7,876 bases of DNA from assembly GCA_025357775.1 (NCBI GenBank), contig JANXOQ010000484.1:1-7876 (forward strand), written 5' to 3'. Under the pieces are notes generated by a model, which saw nothing but the letters and a program-made list of their open reading frames with translations, did no database searches and was not told the DNA's origin. Every line of letters starts with the position of its first letter. Position 1 is the stretch's first letter. The DNA comes from Ferruginibacter sp. GTDB lineage: Bacteria > Bacteroidota > Bacteroidia > Chitinophagales > Chitinophagaceae. The position numbers were made by a program, and so were the translations under genes. Positions 1 through 7,292 of the stretch are shown one piece after another.

Positions 1-65
1 TGCGCTAGCTTTATTATATCTTTTGATAATATTTTTTTGTAATCTTTTAATATAATTTTGCTCAT
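1..65 (-). CDS. Possible 5' end of an unidentified gene, cut by the window edge
   Basis: An ATG at 65 on the minus strand opens a frame that stays open for 21 codons to the left edge and begins MSKIILKDYKKILSKDI. The composition is lysine- and isoleucine-rich, as in the other genes here. If real, it is transcribed divergently from the flavoprotein gene at 138, leaving a 72-base shared upstream region. I do not recognise the family. An open stretch this short is not unlikely by chance in AT-rich DNA, and no strong promoter is visible for it, so this is only a candidate. Confidence 0.35.
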   Translation of the reverse strand, partial: MSKIILKDYKKILSKDIIKLA

Positions 66-137
66 GTATACTTTTAATAATTTATAAAACTTATATAAAA
101 TTAAATCTTTATTTGTAAAAAAATCGAAAGTCATTTT

Positions 138-758
138 ATGAATTTTGTAAAAATAGACGGAATAGAATATAACTTGACAGATTTAGAAAAAGATTGTTGG
201 GTAAGATTGCTTAATGGATCATTAAAAGGAAGAGACCCGTTTCATACCCCTACACTAGCTAACATTGGCAAGAAAGGTATAAATATGAGAACGGTAGTTT
301 TACGAAAAGTAAATACAATAGAAAAATTATTGACTTTTCATACTGATATCAGAAGTGGTAAGTGGCAAGAACTACAAAATAATAACTCTGTAAGTTGGCT
401 TTTTTATGATGCGGCTAGCAAATTTCAAATAAGGCTTGCTGGCAAAGCTACCCTACACCACAATGATATTATTGCAAACGAAAGCTGGCAGAAAACCTCT
501 GCTAATAGTAGAAAAACTTATATGACTACACTTGCACCTTCTTTACAAAGTGAAACTCCTACAAGTGGCTTACTGTCTGCATTTGAAGCTGTTAACCCCA
601 CAATAGAAGAAACAGAAATTTATAAAAAAAACTTTGCTGTTGTTGTTACACAAATTTATTGGATGGAGTGGCTTTGGCTTAGTAGCAAAGGCCATCGTAG
701 AGCATCATTTAACTATGCAGAAAATAATAAGTTTGAGGCAAGCTGGCTTGTGCCGTAA
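138..758 (+). CDS. Pyridoxamine 5'-phosphate oxidase-like FMN-binding split-barrel protein (Alr4036 type)
   Basis: The 206-residue protein resembles the Alr4036-type branch of the PNP-oxidase-like split barrels, a family that generally binds FMN. Visible landmarks are FHTPTLANIG (36-45), the strand MRTVVLRKVN (50-59), FHTDIRSGKW (67-76), the barrel strand WLFYDAASKFQIRLAG (87-102), SRKTYM (123-128) and the C-terminal WLWLSSKGHRRASFNY region. These correspond to the flavin phosphate-binding and dimer-interface segments of the fold. It lacks the PdxH signature segments SRPLESRIGAWSS and RRLAP, so true PNP oxidase activity cannot be assumed and the substrate is unknown. It lies 159 bases upstream of pdxH in the same direction, which is suggestive of a linked cofactor role but too far apart to require one transcript. 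A TAATTTTG word at 53-60 could be a -7 box, but no well-spaced -33 element accompanies it. Confidence 0.85.
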   Translation: MNFVKIDGIEYNLTDLEKDCWVRLLNGSLKGRDPFHTPTLANIGKKGINMRTVVLRKVNTIEKLLTFHTDIRSGKWQELQNNNSVSWLFYDAASKFQIRLAGKATLHHNDIIANESWQKTSANSRKTYMTTLAPSLQSETPTSGLLSAFEAVNPTIEETEIYKKNFAVVVTQIYWMEWLWLSSKGHRRASFNYAENNKFEASWLVP

Positions 759-876
759 AATGATATTTTGCATTAAAAATTTTTTTAATTCCATTTTTAA
801 ATAATTAGTTGTTTCAATGGCGCACTTAACCTCTAAAGGTTTTTACAAATGATAATTTAGTAAAACTATTTTGAAG

Positions 877-884
877 CATCTTTG
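877..884 (+). promoter_or_regulatory. Candidate -7 promoter box for pdxH
   Basis: CATCTTTG followed by CG is one base from the Bacteroidota -7 consensus TAnnTTTG. It would give a leader of about 27 bases before the ATG at 918. No convincing TTG/TTTG -33 box lies at the expected distance, so this is weak. If it is not used, pdxH may be read from the upstream gene. Confidence 0.3.
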
Positions 885-917
885 CGTTTAGATAATTAGC
901 AATCACAAAATACAAAT

Positions 918-1556
918 ATGAACTCCATAGCAAACATAAGGCAAGATTATAAAATGAATTCTTTGTTAGAAACAGATATAGATGCAAATCCATTTATTCA
1001 ATTTACAAAATGGTTTGATGAAGCGCTTGCTAGTAAAATAGAAGAAGTAAATGCAATGACACTTGCTACAGTTGGTAAAGATAATCGCCCATCTGCAAGG
1101 ATAGTTTTGCTAAAAGGCATGAGCGAAAATGGTTTTGAATTTTTTACAAATTATAATAGCCATAAAGCAAACGAAATGGCACAGAATAGCAATGTGGCAT
1201 TAATATTTTTTTGGAAAGAATTAGAAAGACAAATTAGAATTGAAGGTACAGTTGAAAAATTATCACTAGAAAAAAGTGATACATATTACAATAGCCGCCC
1301 TTTAGAAAGTAGAATAGGTGCATGGTCATCTCCACAAAGTAAAATTATAGAAAATAGAGAAATTTTAGAAGAAAACGTTTTGGCAATAAGGCACAAATTT
1401 GATAACATAGAAATTACAAGACCAATATTTTGGGGTGGTTACATTGTACAACCAACACTTGTAGAATTTTGGCAAGGTCGCTCCAGTAGGCTACACGACA
1501 GAATAGAATATTTTTTAGAAGAAGGAGTTTGGAAAACTAGAAGACTAGCACCATAA
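918..1556 (+). CDS. pdxH: Pyridoxamine/pyridoxine 5'-phosphate oxidase
   Basis: PdxH oxidises pyridoxine 5'-phosphate or pyridoxamine 5'-phosphate to pyridoxal 5'-phosphate using FMN and oxygen. It is a cytosolic homodimer. The 212-residue length is normal for the family. The N-terminal IRQDY segment (8-12) is typical and supports the first ATG over the internal Met-13. Signature segments in order are VNAMTLATVGKDNRPSARIV, LLKG (64-67), FFTNYNSHKANEM (75-87), the WKELERQIRIEG strand, the substrate-phosphate loop SRPLESRIGAWSSPQS (126-141), FWGGY, then VEFWQGRSSRLHDRI (182-196) and the closing RRLAP. All key segments look intact. A 10-base AT-only inverted repeat follows the stop (1557-1566 with 1605-1614), but it is too weak to call a terminator. 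The gene converges with the THX gene on the other strand. Confidence 0.97.
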   Translation: MNSIANIRQDYKMNSLLETDIDANPFIQFTKWFDEALASKIEEVNAMTLATVGKDNRPSARIVLLKGMSENGFEFFTNYNSHKANEMAQNSNVALIFFWKELERQIRIEGTVEKLSLEKSDTYYNSRPLESRIGAWSSPQSKIIENREILEENVLAIRHKFDNIEITRPIFWGGYIVQPTLVEFWQGRSSRLHDRIEYFLEEGVWKTRRLAP

Positions 1557-1686
1557 AAATTATAAATAACAAGATTAACATTCTGCTAATTGAATAAATA
1601 AAATTTTATAATTTATGAAGCGCATGTAAAGTATCAACAAGCTCAACAATACACACACTTCAAAATTATTACACACAACATTTTTA

Positions 1687-1827
1687 TTACGCTTTTTTTA
1701 CAGTTGCTTTTTTTTCTGTTAATGCCTCTGGTGTTGCTACTTTTATAGCTACTTTAGCTGGTCTCACTTTCCCAAAAGAGCCTGCAAATGTTTTCCCTTT
1801 TTTTGTTTTAATATCTCCACGTCCCAT
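1687..1827 (-). CDS. Small 30S ribosomal subunit protein, THX family
   Basis: A 46-residue, strongly basic protein begins MGRGDIKTKKGKTFAGSFGK, matching the conserved N-terminal block of THX-type ribosomal proteins (M-G-[KR]-G-D-[IK]-K-T-[KR]-[KR]-G-K). The remainder is a lysine/alanine-rich tail ending VKKA. In Thermus the homologous short peptide sits in the head of the 30S subunit; I infer a comparable ribosome-associated role here. The gene starts 30 bases beyond the HU terminator on the same strand. It is therefore either read by leakage through that terminator or from a weak promoter that I cannot identify clearly. It is short enough to be missed by many gene callers. The N-terminal match makes the family call quite safe. 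Confidence 0.85.
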   Translation of the reverse strand: MGRGDIKTKKGKTFAGSFGKVRPAKVAIKVATPEALTEKKATVKKA

Positions 1828-1856
1828 ATTATTAATTTTTATTTGTTTAAAATTAT

Positions 1857-1886
1857 AAAAAAAGCAAGATACTAATGCACCTTGCT
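1857..1886 (-). terminator. Intrinsic terminator after the HU gene
   Basis: Read on the minus strand, AGCAAG (1881-1886) pairs perfectly with CTTGCT (1863-1868) around a 12-base loop, followed at once by a run of seven T (1863 down to 1857). It starts 22 bases past the HU stop codon and lies before the THX start. This is the best intrinsic terminator in the window. Confidence 0.7.
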
Positions 1887-1907
1887 CTCAAAATGTTTTT
1901 GTTGTAA

Positions 1908-2177
1908 TTAGATTTTTGCAGACAATTCTTTACCTGCTTTAAACTTAGCAACTTTTTTTGCTTTGATTTTAATAACAGCACCTGTTTGTGGATTACGACC
2001 ATTACGTGCTGCTCTTTTAGAAACAGAGAATGTACCAAAACCTACAAGTGTAACTTTATCACCTTTTTTTAATGTTTTAGTTACCGCTTCTACAAATGCG
2101 CCCAATGTAGCATTTGCTTGTACTTTAGTAATTCCTGCGTCTTCTGCAATTTTTGCAATTAATTCTGCTTTGTTCAT
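1908..2177 (-). CDS. HU-family histone-like DNA-binding protein
   Basis: HU is a small dimeric nucleoid protein that bends and compacts DNA without strict sequence specificity. The 89-residue product beginning [18 protein letters not shown] has the full HU layout: N-terminal helices (1-40), the VGFGTF turn (45-50), and the DNA-clasping beta arm with GRNPQTG (60-66), where the conserved Arg-Asn-Pro inserts into the minor groove. The C-terminal helix ends [10 protein letters not shown]. The frame stays open upstream of 2177, but that extension is low-complexity and non-homologous, and the promoter sits inside it, so the start at 2177 is chosen. Transcription probably starts near 2200 with a leader of about 25 bases, and a hairpin terminator follows the stop. 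HU and integration host factor subunits are close relatives; the sequence looks HU-like. Confidence 0.95.
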   Translation of the reverse strand: MNKAELIAKIAEDAGITKVQANATLGAFVEAVTKTLKKGDKVTLVGFGTFSVSKRAARNGRNPQTGAVIKIKAKKVAKFKAGKELSAKI

Positions 2178-2207
2178 AATATGTTTTTTGAATAATTTAT
2201 AGTTAAA

Positions 2208-2237
2208 CAAATATATAAGGTTTTTGATTGTTACAAA
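2208..2237 (-). promoter_or_regulatory. Bacteroidota-type promoter of the HU gene
   Basis: On the minus strand a TTTG box (2237-2234) is followed after 18 bases by TATATTTG (2215-2208), a full match to the -7 consensus TAnnTTTG. The predicted transcript starts near 2200, about 25 bases before the HU ATG. Confidence 0.7.
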
Positions 2238-2461
2238 ATATTTTTTGTATTTTTTTCTAATTAAAAAACCCCTAAAGTTCAATGTAGTTATGTATTTCGC
2301 ACAAAAAATGTTTTTCCCTTTTGTAATTATTTTTGTCACCTATTATCTACAACCCAGTACCATATTGGTTTTAGCAAAATAAATAGTGCATAAACTCAAT
2401 CAGATAGGGTGTTTTGCTTCAATTGCTGATAGCCAATTTGTTCAAAAATGGTTTTGCACAA

Positions 2462-2767
2462 TTAGTCCACAATTTGCATTACAGAGCGGAAGGCAATAAA
2501 TTTATCACCCCATTTGGTATATGAATGATTTCGTATTTCAGCAGAAAATTTTTCTATATAAATATTATAAAGTGCTTTGCTTTCTGCAAAATATTGTATA
2601 GCATAAGTAGGCCCTTCAGTTTCATCTATTTCTAAAAGTAAAAATATTTTAAAATTAGAAAAACATTCCGTCTGCATAATTTCTTTTATATGCTCTTCTT
2701 TAAGCCATACCAGCCATTCGTTGTGTATGCTACTGTGTACTTTTATAGTTACATTATATAGTATCAT
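2462..2767 (-). CDS. DUF4286 family protein
   Basis: The 101-residue soluble protein has no signal peptide or membrane segment. It matches my recollection of the DUF4286 family of Bacteroidota: an N-terminal strand MILYNVTIKV, then HNEWLVWLKEEHIKEIM (16-32), a central strand segment with ETEGPTYAIQYF (50-61), and a C-terminal WGDKFIAFRSVMQIV. The alternating strand-helix pattern with paired aromatics suggests a small ferredoxin-like (dimeric alpha-beta barrel) fold, which is an inference. No function is established that I can name. Its start overlaps the end of the DUF3999 gene by 14 bases, making it the last gene of a three-gene operon and probably translationally coupled. The frame continues 21 codons past the TAA (to a TGA at 2396-2398), but the family length is already met. 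Confidence 0.8.
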   Translation of the reverse strand: MILYNVTIKVHSSIHNEWLVWLKEEHIKEIMQTECFSNFKIFLLLEIDETEGPTYAIQYFAESKALYNIYIEKFSAEIRNHSYTKWGDKFIAFRSVMQIVD

Positions 2768-4019
2768 TGTTGGTTTTTTTATCTACCTCTTTTATCATTT
2801 TTATTGTAAGAAAAAGTAGTATAAACAAGCCTGCAACAAGCGCTGTCCAAATAATCCATTTATTATTATTTTTTGGCAGGTCATTAGGTGGTGCAACAAT
2901 GTTTTCTTTAAATGCTGTAATTTCTTTTGTTGCTAACAAAGGCAAGGTGTCTTTCATTGTAGGAAAAGTTTCCTGTAAGTCATAGTTGGGAAAAGTAGCC
3001 AATTCGTTTCCCAATATTAATTTGTATGATTGTCCTTTTTCTAAATAACTTGTAATATAATGTTCGCTAATGTTTGTTGTTACTGCATTTACAGTAAGTG
3101 GTAAGTTATCGTCATTGTATATTAAAAGATAAAATACTTTACTAGCTTGTACTAAAAAATTTGTTTTAAGTGTGCTACTGTTTGATACTGTAAATGATTT
3201 TACAAGCTCCCCCATATTAGCAAAAGAATTAGCAATAGTTTTATCTGGCACATACAAATCTACTTTTCTAGAAAAATATGTTGAGCCATTTAGCTTAAGA
3301 TTTAGTGCATCAAAATGAAATGCTTTTTGTTGTGTTACTTTTATATAAGAAATCTTTGCGCTGTCTTTTTGAAAAACAACTGTGTTAAGATTTTGCGTTT
3401 CATTTATTTTAATTTTAGAAACAGCTGCACCAGTAGTGTTATACACCACAGCCTTTATTTTAAAAGGGTCTTTATTATTATTTATTATAGAAATTTTATA
3501 AAATAAATAATTACATTTTGGAAAATCAATTCTAAAATCTGTTTCATTATTTTCTTCGTTTGATTCTGGGTCAATCAAAATACTATCATTTATTACAAAC
3601 CAGTTTTTATTATCATCGCTACCACCCAGTTTGCAATAGCGTTCTGCAGCGGTATTATTCATTATCAAACCAATATTATTTCTATCTATTTTAGCAGAAG
3701 AAATTAAAATATTTGTATTGCTTTTATTGTTTTCTGTAATGGTATATTTTAAATCAGCTTTTATTAAAATATCTCCGTATGCATACTTAGGTGTATGCAA
3801 AATATGTGGCACCCACTTATTGGCTGCGTTTACAATACGTACATCGCTATAATCCGTTTTTAAATTTGCATTTATTGTAGGCGCTAAAGCAATATTATAA
3901 AAGCCCGATTTTTTTACAGTATCTAGCACAGCGTAAAATTTATAGCCTTCTACTTGTGCAAAGCTTGTATAAGAAATTATACAACCAACAAAAATATTAA
4001 TCAATCTTTTTATCATCAT
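2754..4019 (-). CDS. DUF3999 family exported membrane-anchored protein
   Basis: The 421-residue protein starts with a Sec signal peptide (MMIKRLINIFVGCIISYTSF, probable cleavage after the FAQ at 20-22). A long beta-rich extracytoplasmic region follows, and a single C-terminal transmembrane helix near 389-408 (WIIWTALVAGLFILLFLTI) with a short charged cytoplasmic tail. The early block YSDVRIVNAANKWVPHIL and later RYCKLGGSDDNKNWFVIND look like jelly-roll or discoidin-like sandwich strands, the pattern of DUF3999 proteins. The biochemical role is unknown. The gene overlaps the end of the DUF2339 gene by 23 bases and the start of the DUF4286 gene by 14. Pairing of DUF3999 with a polytopic DUF2339 protein is a recurrent arrangement as I recall it, which suggests the two act together at the cell envelope. 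Confidence 0.78.
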   Translation of the reverse strand: MMIKRLINIFVGCIISYTSFAQVEGYKFYAVLDTVKKSGFYNIALAPTINANLKTDYSDVRIVNAANKWVPHILHTPKYAYGDILIKADLKYTITENNKSNTNILISSAKIDRNNIGLIMNNTAAERYCKLGGSDDNKNWFVINDSILIDPESNEENNETDFRIDFPKCNYLFYKISIINNNKDPFKIKAVVYNTTGAAVSKIKINETQNLNTVVFQKDSAKISYIKVTQQKAFHFDALNLKLNGSTYFSRKVDLYVPDKTIANSFANMGELVKSFTVSNSSTLKTNFLVQASKVFYLLIYNDDNLPLTVNAVTTNISEHYITSYLEKGQSYKLILGNELATFPNYDLQETFPTMKDTLPLLATKEITAFKENIVAPPNDLPKNNNKWIIWTALVAGLFILLFLTIKMIKEVDKKTNNDTI

Positions 4020-6471
4020 CTATAATTATTTTTTTTAATCGCTGGTACATAAATGAAACTACTAGCAGTAAAACACCTAAGAAAAAGAATGCGGCAATTT
4101 TACCACCTGCAGAGATATTACTAATATCAAAAACAAAAAGTTTTAATATTGTAAGCGAAAATAAACTTAGTGAAATTATACGTAATGTTTTGTACTTGTG
4201 GCGCATACCAACAAACATAAATGCAAAAGAACACAAACCCCACAATATTGGCAAGCCTGTTCTAACATAAGTATCAGCAATATTTTCAAAAGAGTTATTG
4301 CTACTAAAGAAGATGTGGTTGCATATTAAATTTATTTCAATACTTAAAAATATTACTATTGCTGAGCATAAAATCCAAATAAGTATATTGAAAGACTCTT
4401 TAAAATTATTGATATTTTCTTTTAAAATAAATATGAGCTTGTAAAAAAAATACCCAACCAATGCAGCACTTATCCAATGTACAAAAAAGTGTATGCCATA
4501 TTTTTGTTGTGTTAATAATTGCTCTTGCAAGTCTTTAAAACTCATTTCGCTTATTATGTATATAGCAATACATGCAACCAATAATGCAGCTGTAATACGC
4601 CAAGGTAAAACCAATTGTTGTAGCTTTTGTGTAACCGTTATTACTACCAATACAAATAATAAATAGTAAAGAGTTAGGTAAAGTGTGCGCAAATCTATTC
4701 CTACAAAATGCTTATTAGTATGGTATCTAATTTCTAAAAACCCAGTCAAAAACAAAAGTACTATTGCCACAACTCTAAAAACTGTTTTGTTATGTACTAC
4801 GAGTTTTGTTTCTGTATTTTTTGCTAATTCTTTATTAGTTAAAATATACATAGCATAAGTAGCTAAAGCAGCAAATATGCCTGTTACAAAAGCTTTATTA
4901 AAAATTATACTTAATGAATATATGTAATACACATTGTACAAACTTATCCAATCCATTAATAAACTTATAAGCATTAATATCCAAATTAATAAAGAAGAAT
5001 ATTGTATAATCTTAATTTTTGATTTTGTAAATAACCAAAATAACAACACTGCTTCACTTGCCCAAAATAATGTAATGTAGTTGCCTTGCAATTGCAAAGG
5101 TGCAGTTATAGAAATAAAGGTGAGTGTAATGCCAATGAGCAAGTATAAAATATTGCTATCCATTTTTTGTTTTCTAAATAAATAATAGGTTGCAATTAAA
5201 TTAAATACTCCCATGCTTGCACTAAACAATCCTTTAAAGTCTTTGGCGCCCATACTGTTTAAGCAATAAATACCAACTCCAAAAAATAAACTTGTATTAA
5301 GAAGTAAAATTCCAAAATCTGATGCAATAAATTTTTTCTTTTCACTTACGTTGTAAGCAATATTTATTGCAAAAAATAGAATGTAAAAAATGCTTGCAAA
5401 TAAAAATCCATTTTTATATGTACCTGCTGGTGTGCTATACGAAAGTGTGAAAAGCCAACTACCAAACATTATGACAGTAAAAATAAAACTTAGTAAATTT
5501 AGTAAACGCCAACTTTTATTGTAAGCAATGAAGAGTAAACCGCTGTTTAAAACTATTAAGTAAATAAATAAAGTAATGTAATTGCCGCTACCATTGCTTA
5601 CCAAAAAAGGCGCTACAAAACCACCCACTAGTGCAATAATAGCAAGCTCTTGCTTATCGTACAAAATAGATAATGCTACTGCAAATGCAGTAATGATAAG
5701 CATTATAACAAATGCGGTAGGTTGTCCAAATAGCCCAAATTGTTTGTGTGCAAGGGTAATGGTAAAATAAAACACCGCTAGCCCACCACCAGCTAATACA
5801 GAGCTAAAGCTTTTATAATTATTGCGAAGTTTATGTGCTATGCCTATTAATATTGCACCACACAATAACCCAATACCTACCCTACCAACAGCACCAACCC
5901 AATTTTGGTCGATGGCATATTTTACAAAAAAACCAATTGCTAACACTAAAATGGCAATACCTATTTTGTTAACTAAGTTTTCACCAATAAACTTTTCCAT
6001 ATCGGGGTGTCGTTCAAAAAATGACAATGATGCTGGTTCAGGCTCGTACGCTATTGTAGGTGGTGCAGAAAAATTCGGAATTTTTTCTTCTATTAATGTT
6101 TCTTCAATTTCTACTTGCTTTTCTTTTAATACATCTTCATTTTCATTTAAAAGAATTACATCATTTGCTGTGTTTTTATCTGTTTGTATATTTTCTTTTT
6201 CTTCTACACTAAAAATACTTACGTAAGGTTTTTTTTCTGTTTCTACAACCAGTGGTTCTTCAATTATTGTTGGTAATATTAATGGCTTTATTTCCTCTGT
6301 TTTTACAATAGGTTTTACAATGTTTACATTATCTGTAAGTATTTTGCTTAGCTGTTTTTGTAGTAATATTATTTCTCTTTCTAGCTTTAGCAAATAATTT
6401 TTTAAATTACTATTTTGTATAAGTACTATTACAATAAGCACTACGAGTAAAAGCGGTGATATACCTTCCAT
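3997..6471 (-). CDS. DUF2339 polytopic membrane protein
   Basis: A very large (824 residues) integral membrane protein. An N-terminal hydrophobic segment (about 4-20) is followed by a short coiled-coil-like stretch (LKLEREIILLQKQLSKIL, about 29-46). An acidic, low-complexity linker rich in Glu, Val and Ile covers about 55-155. From about 165 onward there are roughly twenty-two closely packed hydrophobic helices, counted by eye. The segment following the linker, ENLVNKIGIAILVLAIGFF then KYAIDQNWVGAVGRVGIG, and the glycine-rich GGGLAVFYFT, are hallmarks of DUF2339. No catalytic motif or transporter signature is recognisable, and the function is unknown. It is the first gene of a three-gene operon, with a well-formed promoter about 25 bases upstream, and its 3' end overlaps the DUF3999 start by 23 bases. 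The ATG at 6471 is supported by that promoter distance and by the hydrophobic N terminus. Confidence 0.88.
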   Translation of the reverse strand: MEGISPLLLVVLIVIVLIQNSNLKNYLLKLEREIILLQKQLSKILTDNVNIVKPIVKTEEIKPLILPTIIEEPLVVETEKKPYVSIFSVEEKENIQTDKNTANDVILLNENEDVLKEKQVEIEETLIEEKIPNFSAPPTIAYEPEPASLSFFERHPDMEKFIGENLVNKIGIAILVLAIGFFVKYAIDQNWVGAVGRVGIGLLCGAILIGIAHKLRNNYKSFSSVLAGGGLAVFYFTITLAHKQFGLFGQPTAFVIMLIITAFAVALSILYDKQELAIIALVGGFVAPFLVSNGSGNYITLFIYLIVLNSGLLFIAYNKSWRLLNLLSFIFTVIMFGSWLFTLSYSTPAGTYKNGFLFASIFYILFFAINIAYNVSEKKKFIASDFGILLLNTSLFFGVGIYCLNSMGAKDFKGLFSASMGVFNLIATYYLFRKQKMDSNILYLLIGITLTFISITAPLQLQGNYITLFWASEAVLLFWLFTKSKIKIIQYSSLLIWILMLISLLMDWISLYNVYYIYSLSIIFNKAFVTGIFAALATYAMYILTNKELAKNTETKLVVHNKTVFRVVAIVLLFLTGFLEIRYHTNKHFVGIDLRTLYLTLYYLLFVLVVITVTQKLQQLVLPWRITAALLVACIAIYIISEMSFKDLQEQLLTQQKYGIHFFVHWISAALVGYFFYKLIFILKENINNFKESFNILIWILCSAIVIFLSIEINLICNHIFFSSNNSFENIADTYVRTGLPILWGLCSFAFMFVGMRHKYKTLRIISLSLFSLTILKLFVFDISNISAGGKIAAFFFLGVLLLVVSFMYQRLKKIIIDDDKKID

Positions 6472-6496
6472 AATAAAATGTAGTTAGTTAGAAAAT

Positions 6497-6525
6497 CAAA
6501 TATATGTACTACAATTCATTACAAA
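6497..6525 (-). promoter_or_regulatory. Bacteroidota-type promoter of the DUF2339-DUF3999-DUF4286 operon
   Basis: On the minus strand TTTG (6525-6522) is followed after 17 bases by TATATTTG (6504-6497), a full match to TAnnTTTG and the same eight bases as in the HU promoter. Transcription would begin near 6490, giving a leader of about 20 bases to the ATG at 6471. No other promoter of this quality lies inside the operon boundaries that I checked. Confidence 0.7.
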
Positions 6526-6570
6526 ACATATAATGCTTTAAAGTGTAGTTAAAAAATTTTTACCGTGAGC

Positions 6571-6590
6571 TTGCCTTTAGGAAAAGGCAG
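6571..6590. repeat. Short perfect hairpin beside repeat copy A
   Basis: GCCTTT (6573-6578) and AAAGGC (6583-6588) form a perfect stem with a 4-base AGGA loop, extendable by a T-A and a T-G pair. No T-run follows directly on either strand, so it is not a standard intrinsic terminator. It lies 22 bases from repeat copy A, in the same relative position as the apical hairpin of the foldback element near 7433-7446, so it may be the remnant of an equivalent element. Confidence 0.5.
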
Positions 6591-6610
6591 TGGCATTGTT
6601 GGGGAAATAT

Positions 6611-6652
6611 TATTCCACCTGCCCAGTTTGCACAAAACTAAATTCTATGTTT
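6611..6652. repeat. Direct repeat copy A, downstream of the HigBA module
   Basis: This segment aligns without gaps to 7485-7526, with 32 of 42 bases identical. The conserved blocks are TATTCC, CTGCCCA, TTGCACAAAAC and ATGTTT, and six of the ten differences are C/T or A/G changes. Its right edge coincides with the stop codon of the antitoxin gene. Unlike copy B, it has no nearby complementary arm: the GTTTGCACAA arm has no TTGTGCAAAC partner to its left. Confidence 0.65.
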
Positions 6653-6954
6653 TAAAGTGTCACAGATAAATTTAGATGTCCGCCTAATCCAACTTCAATA
6701 ATTTTTTGAAGTGTTGAAATACGAACATCTTTAAAGTCATTTTCTACTTTCGAAATATAGGATTTGTTAGTGCCACATTTAATTGCAAGTTGTTCCTGTG
6801 TCAAACCTTTTTCAAGTCTTGCTTCGTGTAACATCGCTCCTAATTTGAAGTTGGCATAACCTTTGTCAAATTTATCTCTTTTTTGCGTTCCTTTTTTGCC
6901 ATATTCTTTGTCAATAAGTTGGGCAAGTGTTGTAATATTATTTTTTGTTTTCAT
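6652..6954 (-). CDS. higA: HigA-type XRE-family antitoxin
   Basis: The 100-residue helix-turn-helix protein should neutralise the adjacent toxin and repress the shared promoter. Residues 1-35 form a charged N-terminal region (including EYGKKGTQKRDKF) typical of antitoxins paired with Gp49-like toxins. The XRE domain spans about 36-90, with LEKGLTQEQLAIKCGTNKSY then ISKVEN as helices 2 and 3 and the DVRISTLQKIIEVGLGGHL tail. Its ATG overlaps the end of the toxin gene by 17 bases, so the pair is co-transcribed and probably translationally coupled, with the toxin first. The gene is complete and shows no damage. The family assignment is firm; the exact name HigA rests on the partner type and gene order. 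Confidence 0.9.
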   Translation of the reverse strand: MKTKNNITTLAQLIDKEYGKKGTQKRDKFDKGYANFKLGAMLHEARLEKGLTQEQLAIKCGTNKSYISKVENDFKDVRISTLQKIIEVGLGGHLNLSVTL

Positions 6955-7288
6955 TATATTCCTCCATTATTTTTAATGCTTTTGTAATTTCTTGTTTTGG
7001 GGTTTTCTGAGTTTTCTTCTGAAATCCGTTTGCTAAAACCACTAATTTGCCTTCGTCAAAAAAGCAAAAAATTCTAAAAATGTCGTTTCCAAGTTGAATT
7101 CGTATTTCATAAAGTCCGTTTGTACCTTCTAAGTGTTTTAAATATGTTTCTGGAATTTGTTGCACCTCTTCAATCAATAAGAATGTCCAAAAAAATTTTT
7201 CTTTTACTCTTTGTCGCTGTTTCGCTAAAAAATCTTCAAAGTATTCTTTGTAGGTTATAATTGTCCTATATTTCTTTGTCTTATTCAC
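6938..7288 (-). CDS. higB: HigB-type toxin, RelE fold, phage Gp49-like family
   Basis: This 116-residue basic protein resembles the Gp49-like branch of RelE/ParE-fold toxins, which as a family cleave mRNA on the ribosome; that activity is inferred here. Characteristic segments are YKEYFEDFLAKQ (13-24), KFFWTFLLIEEVQQIPETYL (31-50), the core strands GLYEIRIQLGNDIFRIFCFF (58-77) and NGFQKKTQKTPKQEI (87-101). The start is a GTG at 7288: no ATG lies in frame upstream of the conserved region, and the best promoter ends only 5 bases before it. The message could therefore be leaderless or nearly so, which is odd for a toxin. It overlaps the antitoxin gene by 17 bases. A few residues of the N terminus are uncertain. 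Confidence 0.88.
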   Translation of the reverse strand: MNKTKKYRTIITYKEYFEDFLAKQRQRVKEKFFWTFLLIEEVQQIPETYLKHLEGTNGLYEIRIQLGNDIFRIFCFFDEGKLVVLANGFQKKTQKTPKQEITKALKIMEEYNENKK

Positions 7289-7292
7289 AAAG

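Noticed and set aside
772..789. AT-only palindrome after the first flavoprotein gene as a terminator
   Set aside because: ATTAAAAA/TTTTTAAT leaves only a 2-base loop and has no G-C pairs; such palindromes are expected often in DNA this AT-rich.
1557..1614. 10-base inverted repeat AAATTATAAA/TTTATAATTT after pdxH
   Set aside because: It consists only of A-T pairs around a 38-base loop with no T-run; not convincing as a terminator.
2178..2339. N-terminal extension of the HU frame by 54 codons
   Set aside because: The extension is low-complexity and unlike HU. It contains the promoter, and the family always starts near MNKAELI.
2396..2461. In-frame 21-codon continuation after the DUF4286 stop (TIFEQIGYQQLKQNTLSD)
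   Set aside because: The composition looks protein-like, but there is no start codon and DUF4286 is already full length. It could be a remnant or chance and cannot be supported as a gene.
2453..2461. TTTGCACAA near the end of the DUF4286 gene as a third copy of the toxin-antitoxin repeat
   Set aside because: Only nine bases match and the flanks are unrelated to copies A and B, so coincidence is likely.
5822..6226. Plus-strand open frame antisense to the DUF2339 gene
   Set aside because: It is the complement of the membrane-helix and acidic-linker coding region, with serine/phenylalanine-rich composition and no homology. It is a shadow frame.
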